DNA of 64,000 nucleotides, taken from NCBI RefSeq assembly GCF_963678635.1, contig NC_087067.1, positions 15,877,639 to 15,941,638 on the forward strand, read 5' to 3'. Below the pieces are notes generated by a model that did not search any database, was not told the DNA's origin, and saw only the letters and a program-made list of their open reading frames with translations. Source of the DNA: Symsagittifera roscoffensis. Taxonomy: Eukaryota; Xenacoelomorpha; Acoela; Convolutidae. The translations under genes were made by a program, and so were the position numbers. Of the stretch, positions 24,543 through 35,444 are shown in pieces. Numbering within the stretch: the stretch's first letter is position 1; each line of letters begins with the position of its first letter.

Positions 24543-25080
24543 TCCCTATTGTGATTATTGTTCCGACTTTCGATACGAAAGTAACGGAATATTTGTGCTC
24601 GGGGTGGGTTTTTTTTTCTTCAGACAAATTTCGACTTTTTAACTAGCCATTTTTGACGGAATTTTTTTATATCATTCAAAAAAAGTTGTTGTCCTGAGCT
24701 TAAATTTGAAAAGATATTTAACCTGTGAATATTTTTCGTAAAGTTATGTGGGTTTAAAGGTTGCCATTTTGGCTAATTTGGGACAATTAACGCGCGATAT
24801 ATTTCGCGCTTTTAACGCGTAAGCGGAGAGTTAATCCATCTTAGGAATTGTTCCAAATTGGTTGAAAGAAGCTTAATTGATTTGTAAGAGGAGCGAAATC
24901 TATCCTTTTGTCTTTTAGTATTCGGGGATGATTTTCATAAAAAATTTGAAAATCAAGAAAAAAAATTTCATTTTGTTTTATTACATTGAATTTTTCAAAT
25001 GTTATTACTGCTCCATAAACCTTAAAAGGCAGTCGGAACATTCAGGGCTTCGCCCTGATATGAGCAGTCTTGCTTACTAG
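24543..25080 (+). repeat. Structured 0.54-kb repeat, single copy
   Basis: Begins near CGACTTTCGATACGAAAGTA (a hairpin inside TTCCG...CGGAA) and contains 'ttaacgcgcgatatatttcgcgc' (a second self-complementary region). It ends with the hairpin TCAGGGCTTCGCCCTGA followed by 'tatgagcagtcttg'. It lies in the PDE3 intron 24255-25166 and accounts for most of it. Confidence 0.75.
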
Positions 25081-25166
25081 TTTATAATTTTAAACCGGAA
25101 AAAATTGCCTCGTCCAAAGCTGATATCAGAAGAAAGATTCGTAACTTCACTTTTGGTTATTTCTAG

Positions 25167-25367
25167 ATCACACACGGACACATGCTGCAGACGTGATTCA
25201 GGGCGTCTATTACCTAACTATGAACCAAGTGCCATGTTCCGGATCCAGACACGACCATGTCTCCGGACTCCCCGGCTCCTCCAGCGACTTAATGGACGAC
25301 AACACCTCCAACGACTCAGACTACCTCCGCATCAACGGAGGCATCGAGTGCTCTTTAGGCGCCATAG
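25167..25367 (+). CDS. PDE3 exon: catalytic His motif and PDE3-specific insert
   Basis: The acceptor is TTTCTAG, ending at 25166, and the donor is GTACAT at 25368. Its first two bases complete a Tyr codon, giving YHTRTHAADVIQGVYYL across the junction. This is the HNxxHA-type motif, with the general-acid His and the first metal-ligand His present, but Thr replaces the usual Asn. It is followed by a hydrophilic, Ser/Asp-rich stretch (GSSSDLMDDNTSNDSD) placed exactly where PDE3 enzymes carry their diagnostic insertion inside the catalytic domain. That insertion is the best evidence for PDE3 over other PDE families. Confidence 0.95.
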
Positions 25368-25598
25368 GTACATTTATAAAAAAAACTATCAAAAAATCTC
25401 ATTAACGGAATATAATTAGTTCAGGGGTAATAGAGTTACCGAAATTACTTGAAAATTGTTATATTTTACAAGCGTTCGATAGTTCATTCGTTGCACATAC
25501 CCCCCCCCCCCCCCCCCCCCCTACTTCACCTTCACTCTTAAATACATTTTTCTCGAAAAAATTCACCGATGCGGGGGAGAAAAAACAGAGACCATTGA

Positions 25599-25823
<225 letters not shown>

Positions 25824-26147
25824 TAATGAGTATGTGCATATATATATACCTAATTTAACGGACAAAAAAAGACATGTATTGTACCATTTGATGACCATTG
25901 ACCTGTTCTCGGTGCTATAGTTCAGCCACTCCTTTTTAATCAAAAATTTTGATGAAAGATCAACAAAGCGAGTTAAAACTGCGGATTATCCTCTCTCTAA
26001 ATAAAACCTGCAATTAATTTCGTCCTAACAAGGCATTATTTCTTCCTTAAAGGTCATTTCTGTTTGCTAAATACAACAACTGTTACAATTTGAATCAAAA
26101 GAACCTCCTCCTTTCCTTTTTCTGCAAAAAAGAGATATTAAAAATGA

Positions 26148-26414
<267 letters not shown>

Positions 26415-26861
26415 TAATCGTTTTGCCATTAGAGTCAACAACAAAAGAAAAAATGTATAGAAACATTTCATTTTAGTTTTAAAGTGCGGGAAAAAATGAG
26501 TCTTAGAGTCAAGTTGAATTGAAACAAAAAAATTTCCCCATACATGTCAACAGGCATAAAAAATTACAAAGAATTCAATTTGCGATCAAATTCTCGGAGC
26601 AATTAAATCGCTCAAAGTCACAGATTTTACCAAAAATTTGGCATAAACTTTAAATTGATTTACTTTTATATCAATTCTTTTGCAAATTTTATGTTTTAAA
26701 AAATTGAGCATGCTAATTTAAAACAAATTTTGTTGTAAAAAGTATGGCAAAATTATATGAAGTTGCATGACAAACATTTGTTAAAGAGTGTCAAATTGTA
26801 TGATGAGTCCAAAAATCGTTTTTTTTGTAAGCCCGGATGACAATTAAGCCTGGCTTTTCAG

Positions 26862-27032
26862 CTCAATAGCATCTCACAGACTGGAGGTCCAGTGTTCGAC
26901 TGGACGAACGAGGCAGACAGAATATTCTACTCCCAACTGGCCATCAAGCTAGCCGACATAGGGGGTCCAACTAAGGGTTTCGACATCCACAGACAGTGGA
27001 CTGAACACATCTGCGAGGAGTTCTATCAACAG
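26862..27032 (+). CDS. PDE3 exon: IKLAD metal ligand block
   Basis: The acceptor is GCTTTTCAG, ending at 26861, and the donor is GTTACC at 27033. It is 57 codons in phase 0. It encodes DWTNEADRIFYSQLAIKLAD followed by IGGPTKGFDIHRQWTEHICEEFYQQ. The Asp of KLAD is the last metal ligand of the site, and QWTEHICEEFY matches the helix that precedes the GDEE loop. The usual ADINGP is ADIGGP here (Asn to Gly). Reading past the donor runs into non-homologous sequence, so the donor is well supported. Confidence 0.97.
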
Positions 27033-27371
27033 GTTACCACTTGGAAAAAAGTCAGGAAGAACACTTTTTCCGCGTCAATTTATCCAATACGTCTAAAGAC
27101 AAGGGAAGGTCTAAAAACTTATCCTACAGCAATTTATATGAAAGAAAAGCTGTAAAAATCTGTTCACTTGTGATCCCTTGCACACGTTTTTTAGTCATCC
27201 TTAATCATTTTAGATATGTCTTCCTAAATTAAATAGAAGAAAAATCGAAAGGGAGGGAACTGGAAAAGAGCCTTGAATTATTGGATCTCTTTAAGCATCC
27301 CCCATGGTACCTAGTAACGAATCCCCCCATCTATAAAAGATAAAAGGGTTCTTTAACTTATTGTCTTGTAG

Positions 27372-27524
<153 letters not shown>

Positions 27525-27627
27525 TGAGTCAACTGCTCCTTTTTTTTCAACTCAATTTCCTTCACCACTTCAATTTAGCATTTCATGATATAACTTTATG
27601 ATGTAACGAGGTTTTTTAGAGTTTGAT

Positions 27628-28400
27628 GAACGTGGTGAAACTTCTTATATAAGTCGCGTTGATTTTTTTGTGCTTTTTCGGGTAAAATCTTGAATGTTAT
27701 TTAAGCTCAATTTCGATTGTCCGAGGTTTGACTTTGATTTCTTTTTCCATCCATTTACTTTGTCCTTTGTTAAAAGAAAAGCTAACTCCCCACTATCGAA
27801 GCTAAAGATTGTAAAATTACGCAAAACGTGATCGACTTCTACTTTCGAAAATTGAATTTCGAAAATTTGCTCAAAATTTGATTGTCTGCCGAATTTTTTA
27901 AATTAAAAACGGTTAGAAGCTGTTGCTGTGGATTTATAAGATCTGAACTTAAGATTAATGAAAGTAAATTTTAACTGTCAATTAACGTAGTGAAGACTCT
28001 TAAATAGGTTGTGATGACTTTTGTTTATTTTTGGCGTTTGGTTTGGCGTTTCTTTCTTTTTAAGTTCAGTTCATTTTTTTTGTTAAAAGGAATGGAAATT
28101 CTAATATCGAGCAGCAAGAAGGTAAAAAACACAAAATACGTGATTGATTGACTGTGGATTCTAATTTTCAGATTTCAACGGGGAATTGAACGTTCACCTT
28201 CCGACCCAGTTTTCTCAAATTGGGTTAATTGTGTCGGAAAAGTGTCAACCATAAAATGGTTTTGCATTTCAGAAAACCTTAAAGTCATTTTTTTGTTCTT
28301 TGAAAATCGACAGTCGAAAATTTTTCAAAAATAAGCAATTTTTTTTCTGTTTCCCTGTGTTCATTGATTATTTTCCAGCTGTCTGTCTGCTAGTTTTTTT
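27628..28400 (+). repeat. Two further 'AGTGAAGACT' family copies
   Basis: Copies at about 27628-27880 (lacks the 3' part) and 27986-28400 (near full length, ending 'tccagctgtctgtctgctag'). Same blocks as 655-1090. Confidence 0.6.
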
Positions 28401-29169
28401 CTCAACAGTTTTCTCGACTCTGTATTAAATCTTTTCCCACACAAACAAGTGAAGTTTTTTTTGAACACTCAATCAAAAAATTGCTAATTTTCAGAATGGT
28501 TGTGGAGTTGTGCTAATTTTTAGAATGGTTGTTTTAGAATGGTTTTTTGATAATTTGAATTCATGGCAGTTCTACAGATTTCTGGAATTTTATTAGTTTT
28601 GAGAAAATGAACAATTTTTGTTTGAGGAAAACAGATTTCATGAAAATGTATGGAACTTTGTTTTTTTTCTACTTTTTTAAGATTTTTGAGACGCTTTGGA
28701 AATTTGTTCGACAAGTTCAGTTTTTCTCACAAACCTTTTTGCCTAATTTCAAATATACGGGTTTCGACCAAAAGACATCCTACTCAACTGTCTGCCTGGA
28801 TATTCCCTATTCTCTTCGTACAGTACCTCACTTTCTATTGCCTTTGAAAAAGTTCTGCGGCCCAAAGAATGACCCATATTTTTGTAGTTTTTTCTTTTCC
28901 TCGAAAGCTACTCTAACGAAACTGACACCAAAAAAAGTTGCAGGAAGCTGCCATGTATTAGCTATTAAGCACAAATTTTTTCACTCAAAAAGTTAAAGGC
29001 TAAGAAGCCTCACTGCATAAATGGCTGCAAAGCTACGGGTTCAATCAAAAGAACAACTTATGTGAGTCTTCCCTGCAGAAGCAATGAATCCCTAATTTTT
29101 GTGAAAACTGTTACTAAATTTTAAATTTGATAGATTTTTTTTGGAAGATTTTAAGGAGTCAACGAGCCT

Positions 29170-29590
29170 AGTTCAAACTCTTATACAGGTCGTGTTAGTT
29201 CATTTCGTGTTTTTTTTCAGGAACAGTCTTTAGATTCTCTAATAACAAAAGAAGTGCATTCAATTTTGTAAATGCCCCCAAGGAGCCCATAAAATATGCA
29301 AAACTTTTGCGTTCCATTCAAAGTGATTTGGAGGCAATTCTGAAATCTGAAATGGCCTGAAAAAATGTGATCGATTTCTAGTTCGAAACATGGAAATAAA
29401 TTTTTAGATTTCCCAGCGGAATAAAAACTTTTTTTAATAAACCAATTTTCTCAAGCTGGGTTTATTTTGTCAAAAAACTGTCACAAAATGCTCTTCAATT
29501 TGAAAATGCCTTTTTTTTTAAATTAGTTTTTTTTTCAGTTTTTTTTGCGTTCAGTCTGACTTTTTCCATTTGTTTGTTTGCTGTGTTGTC
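29170..29590 (+). repeat. 'AGTGAAGACT' family copy
   Basis: From 'aactcttatacaggtcgtg' to 'ccatttgtttgtttgctgtgttg', with 'gatcgatttctagttcgaaa' and 'tttcccagcggaata' in between. Confidence 0.55.
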
Positions 29591-29808
29591 TAAAAAATGC
29601 GTTGCAATTTCTGTTGTTGATGGTTCAATTGAAAAAAATGAAGCAAAAATTTTCCTGCATAAACAGCTACAGCCTATTTTCTGTAAAAACAAACCCGGTT
29701 TGTCCTTAGAATAAAGCAACTTTCAAAGTTTTCAAGAAATTTTGGAATTTTTTTTCCTTTTTTCTTTGAAAACTACGCAGCCAGTTTTAGTAATGAGTTC
29801 AAATGAAA

Positions 29809-29899
29809 ACAAGACTGCTCGTACATCAGGGCAAAGCCCTGAATGTTCCAACTGTCTCTTAATTCATATCGAATAGTTTTTGAGAACGAGCAGTCTTGT
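29809..29899. repeat. 91-bp mini element with 14-bp perfect inverted ends
   Basis: ACAAGACTGCTCGT and ACGAGCAGTCTTGT bracket the terminal hairpin of the structured repeat (CAGGGCAAAGCCCTG) and the segment 'ctcttaattcatatc.aatagttt', which also lies beside the 50390 copy end. It looks like a deletion derivative or solo end of the family. Confidence 0.6.
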
Positions 29900-30365
29900 T
29901 TAAATTTTATTGTCTATGAAAACTGAAATATTTTTCATGTGATACAAAAATTGAACAGTGTCAGTCAAAAGTGTTTTGAATGGGCAGGCATTTGTATTAA
30001 ATTGGTTAACGATTCAAATTATGGAGAAACAGCTAAGTAGATAACCTCGGGTTGAATTTTTTCTCTGCCAATTAGGCATTTTAAAGAACAGGTTTGGCAA
30101 AATTTTGTGTAATGTATGAAAAATAATATTGCTCTGGGTTGATTTTTTTTGTAAAATGGGTTAATTAGTCCAACCTATGTCTGTGATTTCTGTAGGCGGT
30201 GAAAAATGTTAGTCTCAAATCATTCCTATTTGAGCAGAGGCAAGATAATTGATCCAATTCTTGCGTTATTATATGACAAAAGTTTCCTTTTTACTTTTTT
30301 GTGTACATTTTTAAGGGCGAGTTTGACTGTTTTTTAAGACATCTTAAATACATTTTGAATTTTGT

Positions 30366-31229
30366 TTTTTATTGTTCCGACTAACGTAAGTAACGGAATT
30401 AACGGAATATTTGTGCTCGGGGTGGGTTTTGTTTCTTCAGACAAATTTCGACTTTTTAACTAGACATTTTTGACGGAACTGTTTTTTTTTGTCATTCAAA
30501 AGGTATTGTTGTCCTGAGCTTAAATTTGAAAAAAAGTTTCCTCTGTGACAGTGGCGTGTGCAGAAAATTTTTTAGGGAGGCGGTTTTTAGAAAAATTTTG
30601 AAATTTTTGTCGTCTTTTTTTCAACAAATTTTTCAACAAACAGGCCAAAAAAAGGCGTTTTAAGACACTTTTTGAAAAATTTTGACCAACAAATGGCGTT
30701 TTTTCGCTCGCGCTCCCCCCTCAAAATTAGCCTTTAGAAAAATTTTAGGGTCCGTCACCAAAAATGGTTATCTAAAAACAGTACAAAAGGTTGACCATTT
30801 GGTCGACAGGGGGTCGAATTCCTGAAAGAAGGGGATCCCCGCCCCCTACCCTAAATCCGCTAGTTGCGCCTGTAGAAAAATTTTGAGGTTTATCACCGAA
30901 AATGGATGTCATAAAGTTGTACCCTTTCGAAAATTTTGGCAACTAGAATTGAGGGGAATGGGAAGGAGTGGAAGTCGCACCCCCCCCCCCTCGGCACGCT
31001 TCTGACCTGTGATTATTTTTCGTAAGACAATTAACGCGCGATATATTTCGCGCTATTAAAGCGTAAGCGGAGATTTAATCTGTTTTAGAAATCGTTCCAA
31101 ATTGGTTGAACGAATCATATTTGTCATAATTGATTTGTTACTAGGAGCGAAATTTATCATTTCTTGGTCTTACTACTCCACAGACCTTAAAAGGCAGTCG
31201 GAACATTCAGGGCTTCGCCCTGATACGAG
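30366..31229 (+). repeat. Structured repeat copy interrupted by a hAT-like insertion
   Basis: It matches 24543-25080 on both sides of the insertion at 30549-31004. It ends with CAGGGCTTCGCCCTGATACG and 'agcagtcttgtt'. It lies in the PDE3 intron between exons 27372 and 32201. Confidence 0.8.
30549..31004. mobile_element. hAT-like element nested inside a structured repeat
   Basis: 456 bp, starting CAGTGGCGTG and ending CACGCTTCTG, flanked by CTCTGTGA (30541-30548) and ACCTGTGA (31005-31012), 6 of 8 identical. It interrupts a copy of the 0.54-kb structured repeat exactly within its 'cctgtgattattttt' segment, so the insertion point is defined by comparison with uninterrupted copies. Parts resemble the CAGGGGCGG family internally. 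Confidence 0.75.
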
Positions 31230-31720
31230 CAGTCTTGTTGTTTTTAAACTTTAATTGGATCAATGAGAGTGGCTGAAATAAATTGGAAAAAAAAATCTGA
31301 GCATGTTTAATTTGGGGCAGTTGCCACGCGTTTATAGAAAACTGGACTGTTTGTGCGGAGTATTTTTTTTTCAAATTGGCAATTTTGGCAGACTTCAAAC
31401 CTCCGCAACCTAACAAAAAATGATTGTAGATCAACCATCTTTTGATTTTAAACTCATGGCATTGTTTTTTTTGAAAAAAAAATCCCTAAAAACTGTTCAT
31501 CGAAGAATCGAAATAACTATTCAAAACCTCACCGAGTAGAAACAATCCATTGTTTCTTTGAAAATTGGAACGAACAGAAAATGAAATGACAGAATATGGC
31601 TTGCATTGAGTTTTTGATGTCAACAAGAATTAAATTCCACTTTAACTTATTAAATTGCATTATATTTTCGTGGCAAAATTAAGCAAATCACGTTAAGAAT
31701 TTATCCTTAATTAATTTCAT

Positions 31721-31772
31721 TATGAGACCAAAATGTTCACTGGATAGGTGAACAATTTAGTGTTTGTAGGTC
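31721..31772 (+). repeat. Left-end fragment of the GCGGATTCCGC TIR family
   Basis: It aligns with 18862-18910, sharing CACTGGATAGG, ACAATTT, GTGT and TGTAGGT. Both copies have a potential stem-loop around CTGGATAG. Confidence 0.5.
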
Positions 31773-32200
31773 TCTAGAAGTCTTTAAACATGTTAAAATT
31801 TTGTCGAAACGATCCAAGAAAACGAAAGAATAAAAGCAGATCAAAAAGAACGTCCTTGTTGCAGAATCTTTTTTTTCTCTGGTGAAATAAGTTTTTTAAT
31901 AAAGAAAACTATGCAGCGCAAGCGAAATTTTGAAAGAAAAAATCTGGCTGAAAAAAATTTTATTGGATAATTTTTTTGGAAGCATTTTTTTCGCGTTCTC
32001 TCCCCCTACTTTAAATATGTATTCTTTAAAAAAAACAATTACGTGTTTCAAAAGCATTGAAAAACATTCAATCCCCCAAAAGCAAAAAATAAAAAGACTT
32101 CATAAAAATTTCATAAAAAAATTGGTAAAGGCCGAAATTATAATCTCAGAAAGAATCTTCGACTTTCTAAGTGCAGTTTGAAATTTCATGTTATGTTCAG

Positions 32201-32316
32201 ACGGGAGGAGGAGCTGGTTGCCGACAGATTAGCGGCTGAAAAGAGTGGCGACGTCTCGGGGGGTCTGCCCAAGATCCGAGTCACCAAGGCCGAAAGCGAG
32301 CAGACCACAAATCCAG
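32201..32316 (+). CDS. PDE3 exon: post-catalytic tail
   Basis: The acceptor is TATGTTCAG, ending at 32200, and the donor is GTACGC at 32317. One base completes a Ser codon. It then encodes REEELVADRLAAEKSGDVSG and LPKIRVTKAESEQTTNP, a charged segment corresponding to the acidic insert near the PDE3 C-terminus. It is separated from the catalytic exon by a 4.7-kb intron full of repeats. The exon ends with one extra base that is completed at 41048. Confidence 0.88.
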
Positions 32317-32360
32317 GTACGCAAGGGGAAAGGGCAGGTGGGTTATTCAGAGGAACTATA

Positions 32361-32411
32361 GGCCCGAATTTCAGGCCCGAGTTCCAGGCCCGAACGATAA
32401 CAGGCCCGAAA
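32361..32411 (+). repeat. CAGGCCCGAA motif repeated four times
   Basis: AGGCCCGAA/GAG occurs at 32361, 32376, 32391 and 32402, with spacings of 11-15. It is just downstream of the PDE3 donor at 32317. Confidence 0.6.
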
Positions 32412-33082
32412 CTTTTGTCAGCCAATCAGAAATCAACATTGAAAAACAGAAATAAGCATACCAGTCAGTTTCGGATGGTTTAAAAAACCTCGATGGGCTC
32501 AGAGTTTTTTCTCATTCGATCTTCATTGCCATGAGAGCTGATAGCTCAAGGGCCGTCCTCGCGCCAAAAAAAACGAGAGACCGAAAATAGCCAGCGCCTT
32601 TCAAACTGACCCAAACTGACTTGACCTTCACGCCTATTTCTTTAAAATTTTTGAGTGCTGAATTTTATTTGGCTGACATGATTTTCGCTCATTCTGTCTT
32701 ATGCTTGACAGCTCCCCTCTCCGAGCAATGGGGGTGTTCTTTAAATTAAAGAAGCAATCCTGCAGTTATTGAAATTTTAACAGCAAATAGCCAGTGTATA
32801 TTGTTTTCCGCGCCGTGTTTAGTAGCTTTAGAGGCCACCCTCTCACTAATAATTACATTTTTTTTCAATATTTCAGTAACACCGGCTAGGTTGCTGGTAT
32901 GAAAAAACACGCCATGTTTTTGTTTGTTGACAAAATATAATTCGTTGTTGATAGACTTGGAAGCTTTGCCAGCATCAGCAATTTGAATCAAACCGTTCAT
33001 TGTTCACAATGTGTAATGTTTTAAATTAAACTAGCAAGCTCGTCTCCAGTAATCAATTAGGGCGCAAAAAATTAGTTGTTCT
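32412..33082. other. PDE3 intron segment left of the Gypsy element
   Basis: It is somewhat more GC-balanced than neighbouring intron, with an open minus-strand frame (32746-33000) lacking known motifs. It may be old repeat. Nothing was assigned. Confidence 0.4.
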
Positions 33083-33086
33083 GATC

Positions 33087-33315
33087 TGTCAGGGGCTACA
33101 ATATGTTCAGTTGTCAATCATCCTAGTTGTCAATCATCTTAGTTGCTATTCTTATTTCTCATACTTTAATTAAGTGTGAGTTTGGTACCTGCCTGTCAAT
33201 CAACTAAAAGCTGTCTAGCTGTTATGTGTTGACCTCTAGTTCACTCTCTTATTTATGCGAACTAGAATACAGTCAATTGAGTATTTAACAGCCATCTTTT
33301 TACAAACCCTTGTTA
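33087..33315 (+). repeat. Gypsy 5' LTR
   Basis: 229 bp, beginning TGTCAGGGGC and ending CCCTTGTTA; it matches 39068-39296 throughout by eye. It contains an internal near-duplicate, GTTGTCAATCATC. The final A doubles as the A of the ATG that opens the polyprotein. Confidence 0.95.
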
Positions 33316-35444
33316 TGGCGCAGCCAGTGGATGGTGGGGGAAAAAACCCCCTTGGAATTGTGGCTTTCTGGCCTCCAACTCAGGCGGAACCGCAACTTTT
33401 ATGGGAACACTGGAAACAACGATTTCATTGGGCAATGGTGGCGAAACATGGACTAGTCTTGTCAGACTACTACTTTCCATCGACATTAACTGAAGCACAG
33501 ATCGCAGACCTGGGTGACATTGGTGGAAAACCACGGGCAGAAGGTGAACGTACACTGATATCGAATCTGTATTTATGCCTGGGACATGAGGGACAGAGAG
33601 CCTTGCATAATCAACATCCACACTTAGATATGGAAACAATACGATACCCACGTTTTTTGGATACCTGTGTAACTCTTTTTCAGAAAGAGCGGAACGAAAA
33701 GTACGAGATGTACCAAATGTTGTCGAGGAAACAAAAGGAGGGTGAGAGTCTAGAATCGTTCTATGCAGAACTTAGCGGGGGAATGGCGGCAAGATGCAAT
33801 TTGGGCACCCAGGAGCGGAAAATGGTGAGAGACATATTTATTTTCAACATGAGGAACAGGGACGCACAGAACGAGCTGTGTCGGGAAACTAAAACCCCGG
33901 AAGAAGCATTCCGCATCGCAATGTCATATGAAAGAGGAGACAAATACGCAAGGAGCTACAAGGGCGCCGTATCCGGTTCCACGGGAATGGCGCATCCATC
34001 GCCAGGGGGTTCCCTACAGATCAAAACGGAACCAGTCAGTAATATTCGCGGATCCAGGGGACGAGGAATGCCAAGGGGACGGGGTCAATACCCAAATCGT
34101 GGAGGAGGTCGAACAACCGATCGAATGCAAGAGCGCAGATGTTACAACTGCGATCAACCGAACTTCACCCCAGAACACCGACAACGATGCCCAGCAAGAG
34201 CCGTCACATGCAACTTCTGCAAAAAGATTGGGCACTTTGAGAGGACTTGCCGTGGAAAACGACAATCCAGGGGGGGACAACCAGTTGGACTGATCCAAGG
34301 GGATGAACTCTTCGACGAAGAAGATACCCCCTCGGATGACGTGGAGCCCCAAGCTGCGGCAAATTCAGTAGGCTTCGTTAAACGAGAACACCACAGCTGG
34401 TCATCAGAAAGTTCAGACGATTACATGGTTATGGCAATTCGACGGAAGAAAGAAACGGCGTTGAAAGTTGCCGGGCCTAAACTCAAAATATTCATTAATG
34501 GGCACCCGATGAACATTTGGATCGACAGTGGATCGCCGATTTCCATTCTAACACTGAAAGATTTGAGAAGAACAGTGGGAAGAGCGGGAATCAACTTGAA
34601 GCAGGATAACACTGACGATGACGAATTTCGAGACTACAGTAACAATCGGATCAAGATGTTGGGCAGAATGGAACTCGAGTTAGCATCAAACGGCTGGAAG
34701 ACGACAGCAGAAGTCCGAGTCATTGGGGGGACCAGACCATCCATCGTGGGACGTGATTTGATGGGGAAACTTGGACTCCAGTTGATGCAAGCAGATCCAA
34801 GGGGGCAAGTCATGAACATCCAGGGGGCGGAGGACAATTCATGCAAGGAGGGGCACGATGAACCGGAGGATGAGCAGATGGATCAATGGCAATCATACTT
34901 CAGTAAGCTATTCCCAAAACTTTTTACTAGAGTTGGAAAAATTAGGAACTACAAAGTTCAAGCAGAATTTTTCAAAAATCTTGTACCGGTGCAGCAGAAG
35001 AGACAGAGAGTACCGGTAACGCTCCAAGAAAAAGTGGACAAAGAAATCGATAAGCTATTAACCCAGGGACATATAGAAAAATTGAAAGAGTGTTCGGATC
35101 GATACTTTGTTTCTCCGATCGTCATCACCGTGAAAAAAGACGGGTCCGTAAAATTAGCATTGGAATCACGAGAGCTTAATAAACAAGTGCATAAAAACAA
35201 ATACCAGATGCCAAATATAGAAGAACTTGTAGATACAATAGGACAACTTATATCCGAGAAAAAACAAGGGGAAGTGTACTTTACTACGATGGACCTAACG
35301 TACGCGTATGGGCAACTACCGCTTAGTGAAGAAACAAGCGTGCACTGTAATTTTTCTTTGGTGGGCGGACGGTCGACAGGAACTTACCGCTTCCGAACAG
35401 GGTTTTACGGGCTAACGTCAATGCCGGCAGAGTTCCAGCGATAA
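33315..35444 (+). CDS. Gypsy gag-protease-RT (N-terminal part, ends at in-frame stop)
   Basis: The open frame starts at the ATG overlapping the LTR/PBS junction (MAQPVDGGGKN). The Gag region is followed by two zinc-binding motifs near 34139-34250, the second being CNFCKKIGHFERTC (CX2CX4HX4C), as in Mag-like Gypsy Gags. An aspartic protease motif WIDSGSPISIL lies near 34519, with IVGRDLMGKLGL as its C-terminal motif. RT then begins, with MDLTYAYGQLPL near 35290 and the FQ motif at about 35430. TAA at 35442-35444 then stops the frame, before the catalytic DD box. The frame reopens in the same phase immediately afterwards, so this looks like a point lesion. A natural gag/pol recoding site would normally lie much earlier. 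Confidence 0.93.
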   Translation: MAQPVDGGGKNPLGIVAFWPPTQAEPQLLWEHWKQRFHWAMVAKHGLVLSDYYFPSTLTEAQIADLGDIGGKPRAEGERTLISNLYLCLGHEGQRALHNQHPHLDMETIRYPRFLDTCVTLFQKERNEKYEMYQMLSRKQKEGESLESFYAELSGGMAARCNLGTQERKMVRDIFIFNMRNRDAQNELCRETKTPEEAFRIAMSYERGDKYARSYKGAVSGSTGMAHPSPGGSLQIKTEPVSNIRGSRGRGMPRGRGQYPNRGGGRTTDRMQERRCYNCDQPNFTPEHRQRCPARAVTCNFCKKIGHFERTCRGKRQSRGGQPVGLIQGDELFDEEDTPSDDVEPQAAANSVGFVKREHHSWSSESSDDYMVMAIRRKKETALKVAGPKLKIFINGHPMNIWIDSGSPISILTLKDLRRTVGRAGINLKQDNTDDDEFRDYSNNRIKMLGRMELELASNGWKTTAEVRVIGGTRPSIVGRDLMGKLGLQLMQADPRGQVMNIQGAEDNSCKEGHDEPEDEQMDQWQSYFSKLFPKLFTRVGKIRNYKVQAEFFKNLVPVQQKRQRVPVTLQEKVDKEIDKLLTQGHIEKLKECSDRYFVSPIVITVKKDGSVKLALESRELNKQVHKNKYQMPNIEELVDTIGQLISEKKQGEVYFTTMDLTYAYGQLPLSEETSVHCNFSLVGGRSTGTYRFRTGFYGLTSMPAEFQR
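33316..33330 (+). promoter_or_regulatory. Gypsy primer-binding site
   Basis: TGGCGCAGCC directly abuts the 5' LTR, with the TGG expected from a tRNA 3' CCA end. The donor tRNA is not identified. The site lies inside the coding frame, which is unusual but compact. Confidence 0.7.

Noticed and set aside
24543-25080. Hammerhead ribozyme in the structured repeat
   Set aside because: CTGATACGAG resembles part of the core, but the required CUGANGA and GAAA elements are not both present in the right order.
28607-28996. 129-codon plus-strand open frame
   Set aside because: Phe-rich translation of T-rich intron sequence; no domain; inside a PDE3 intron.
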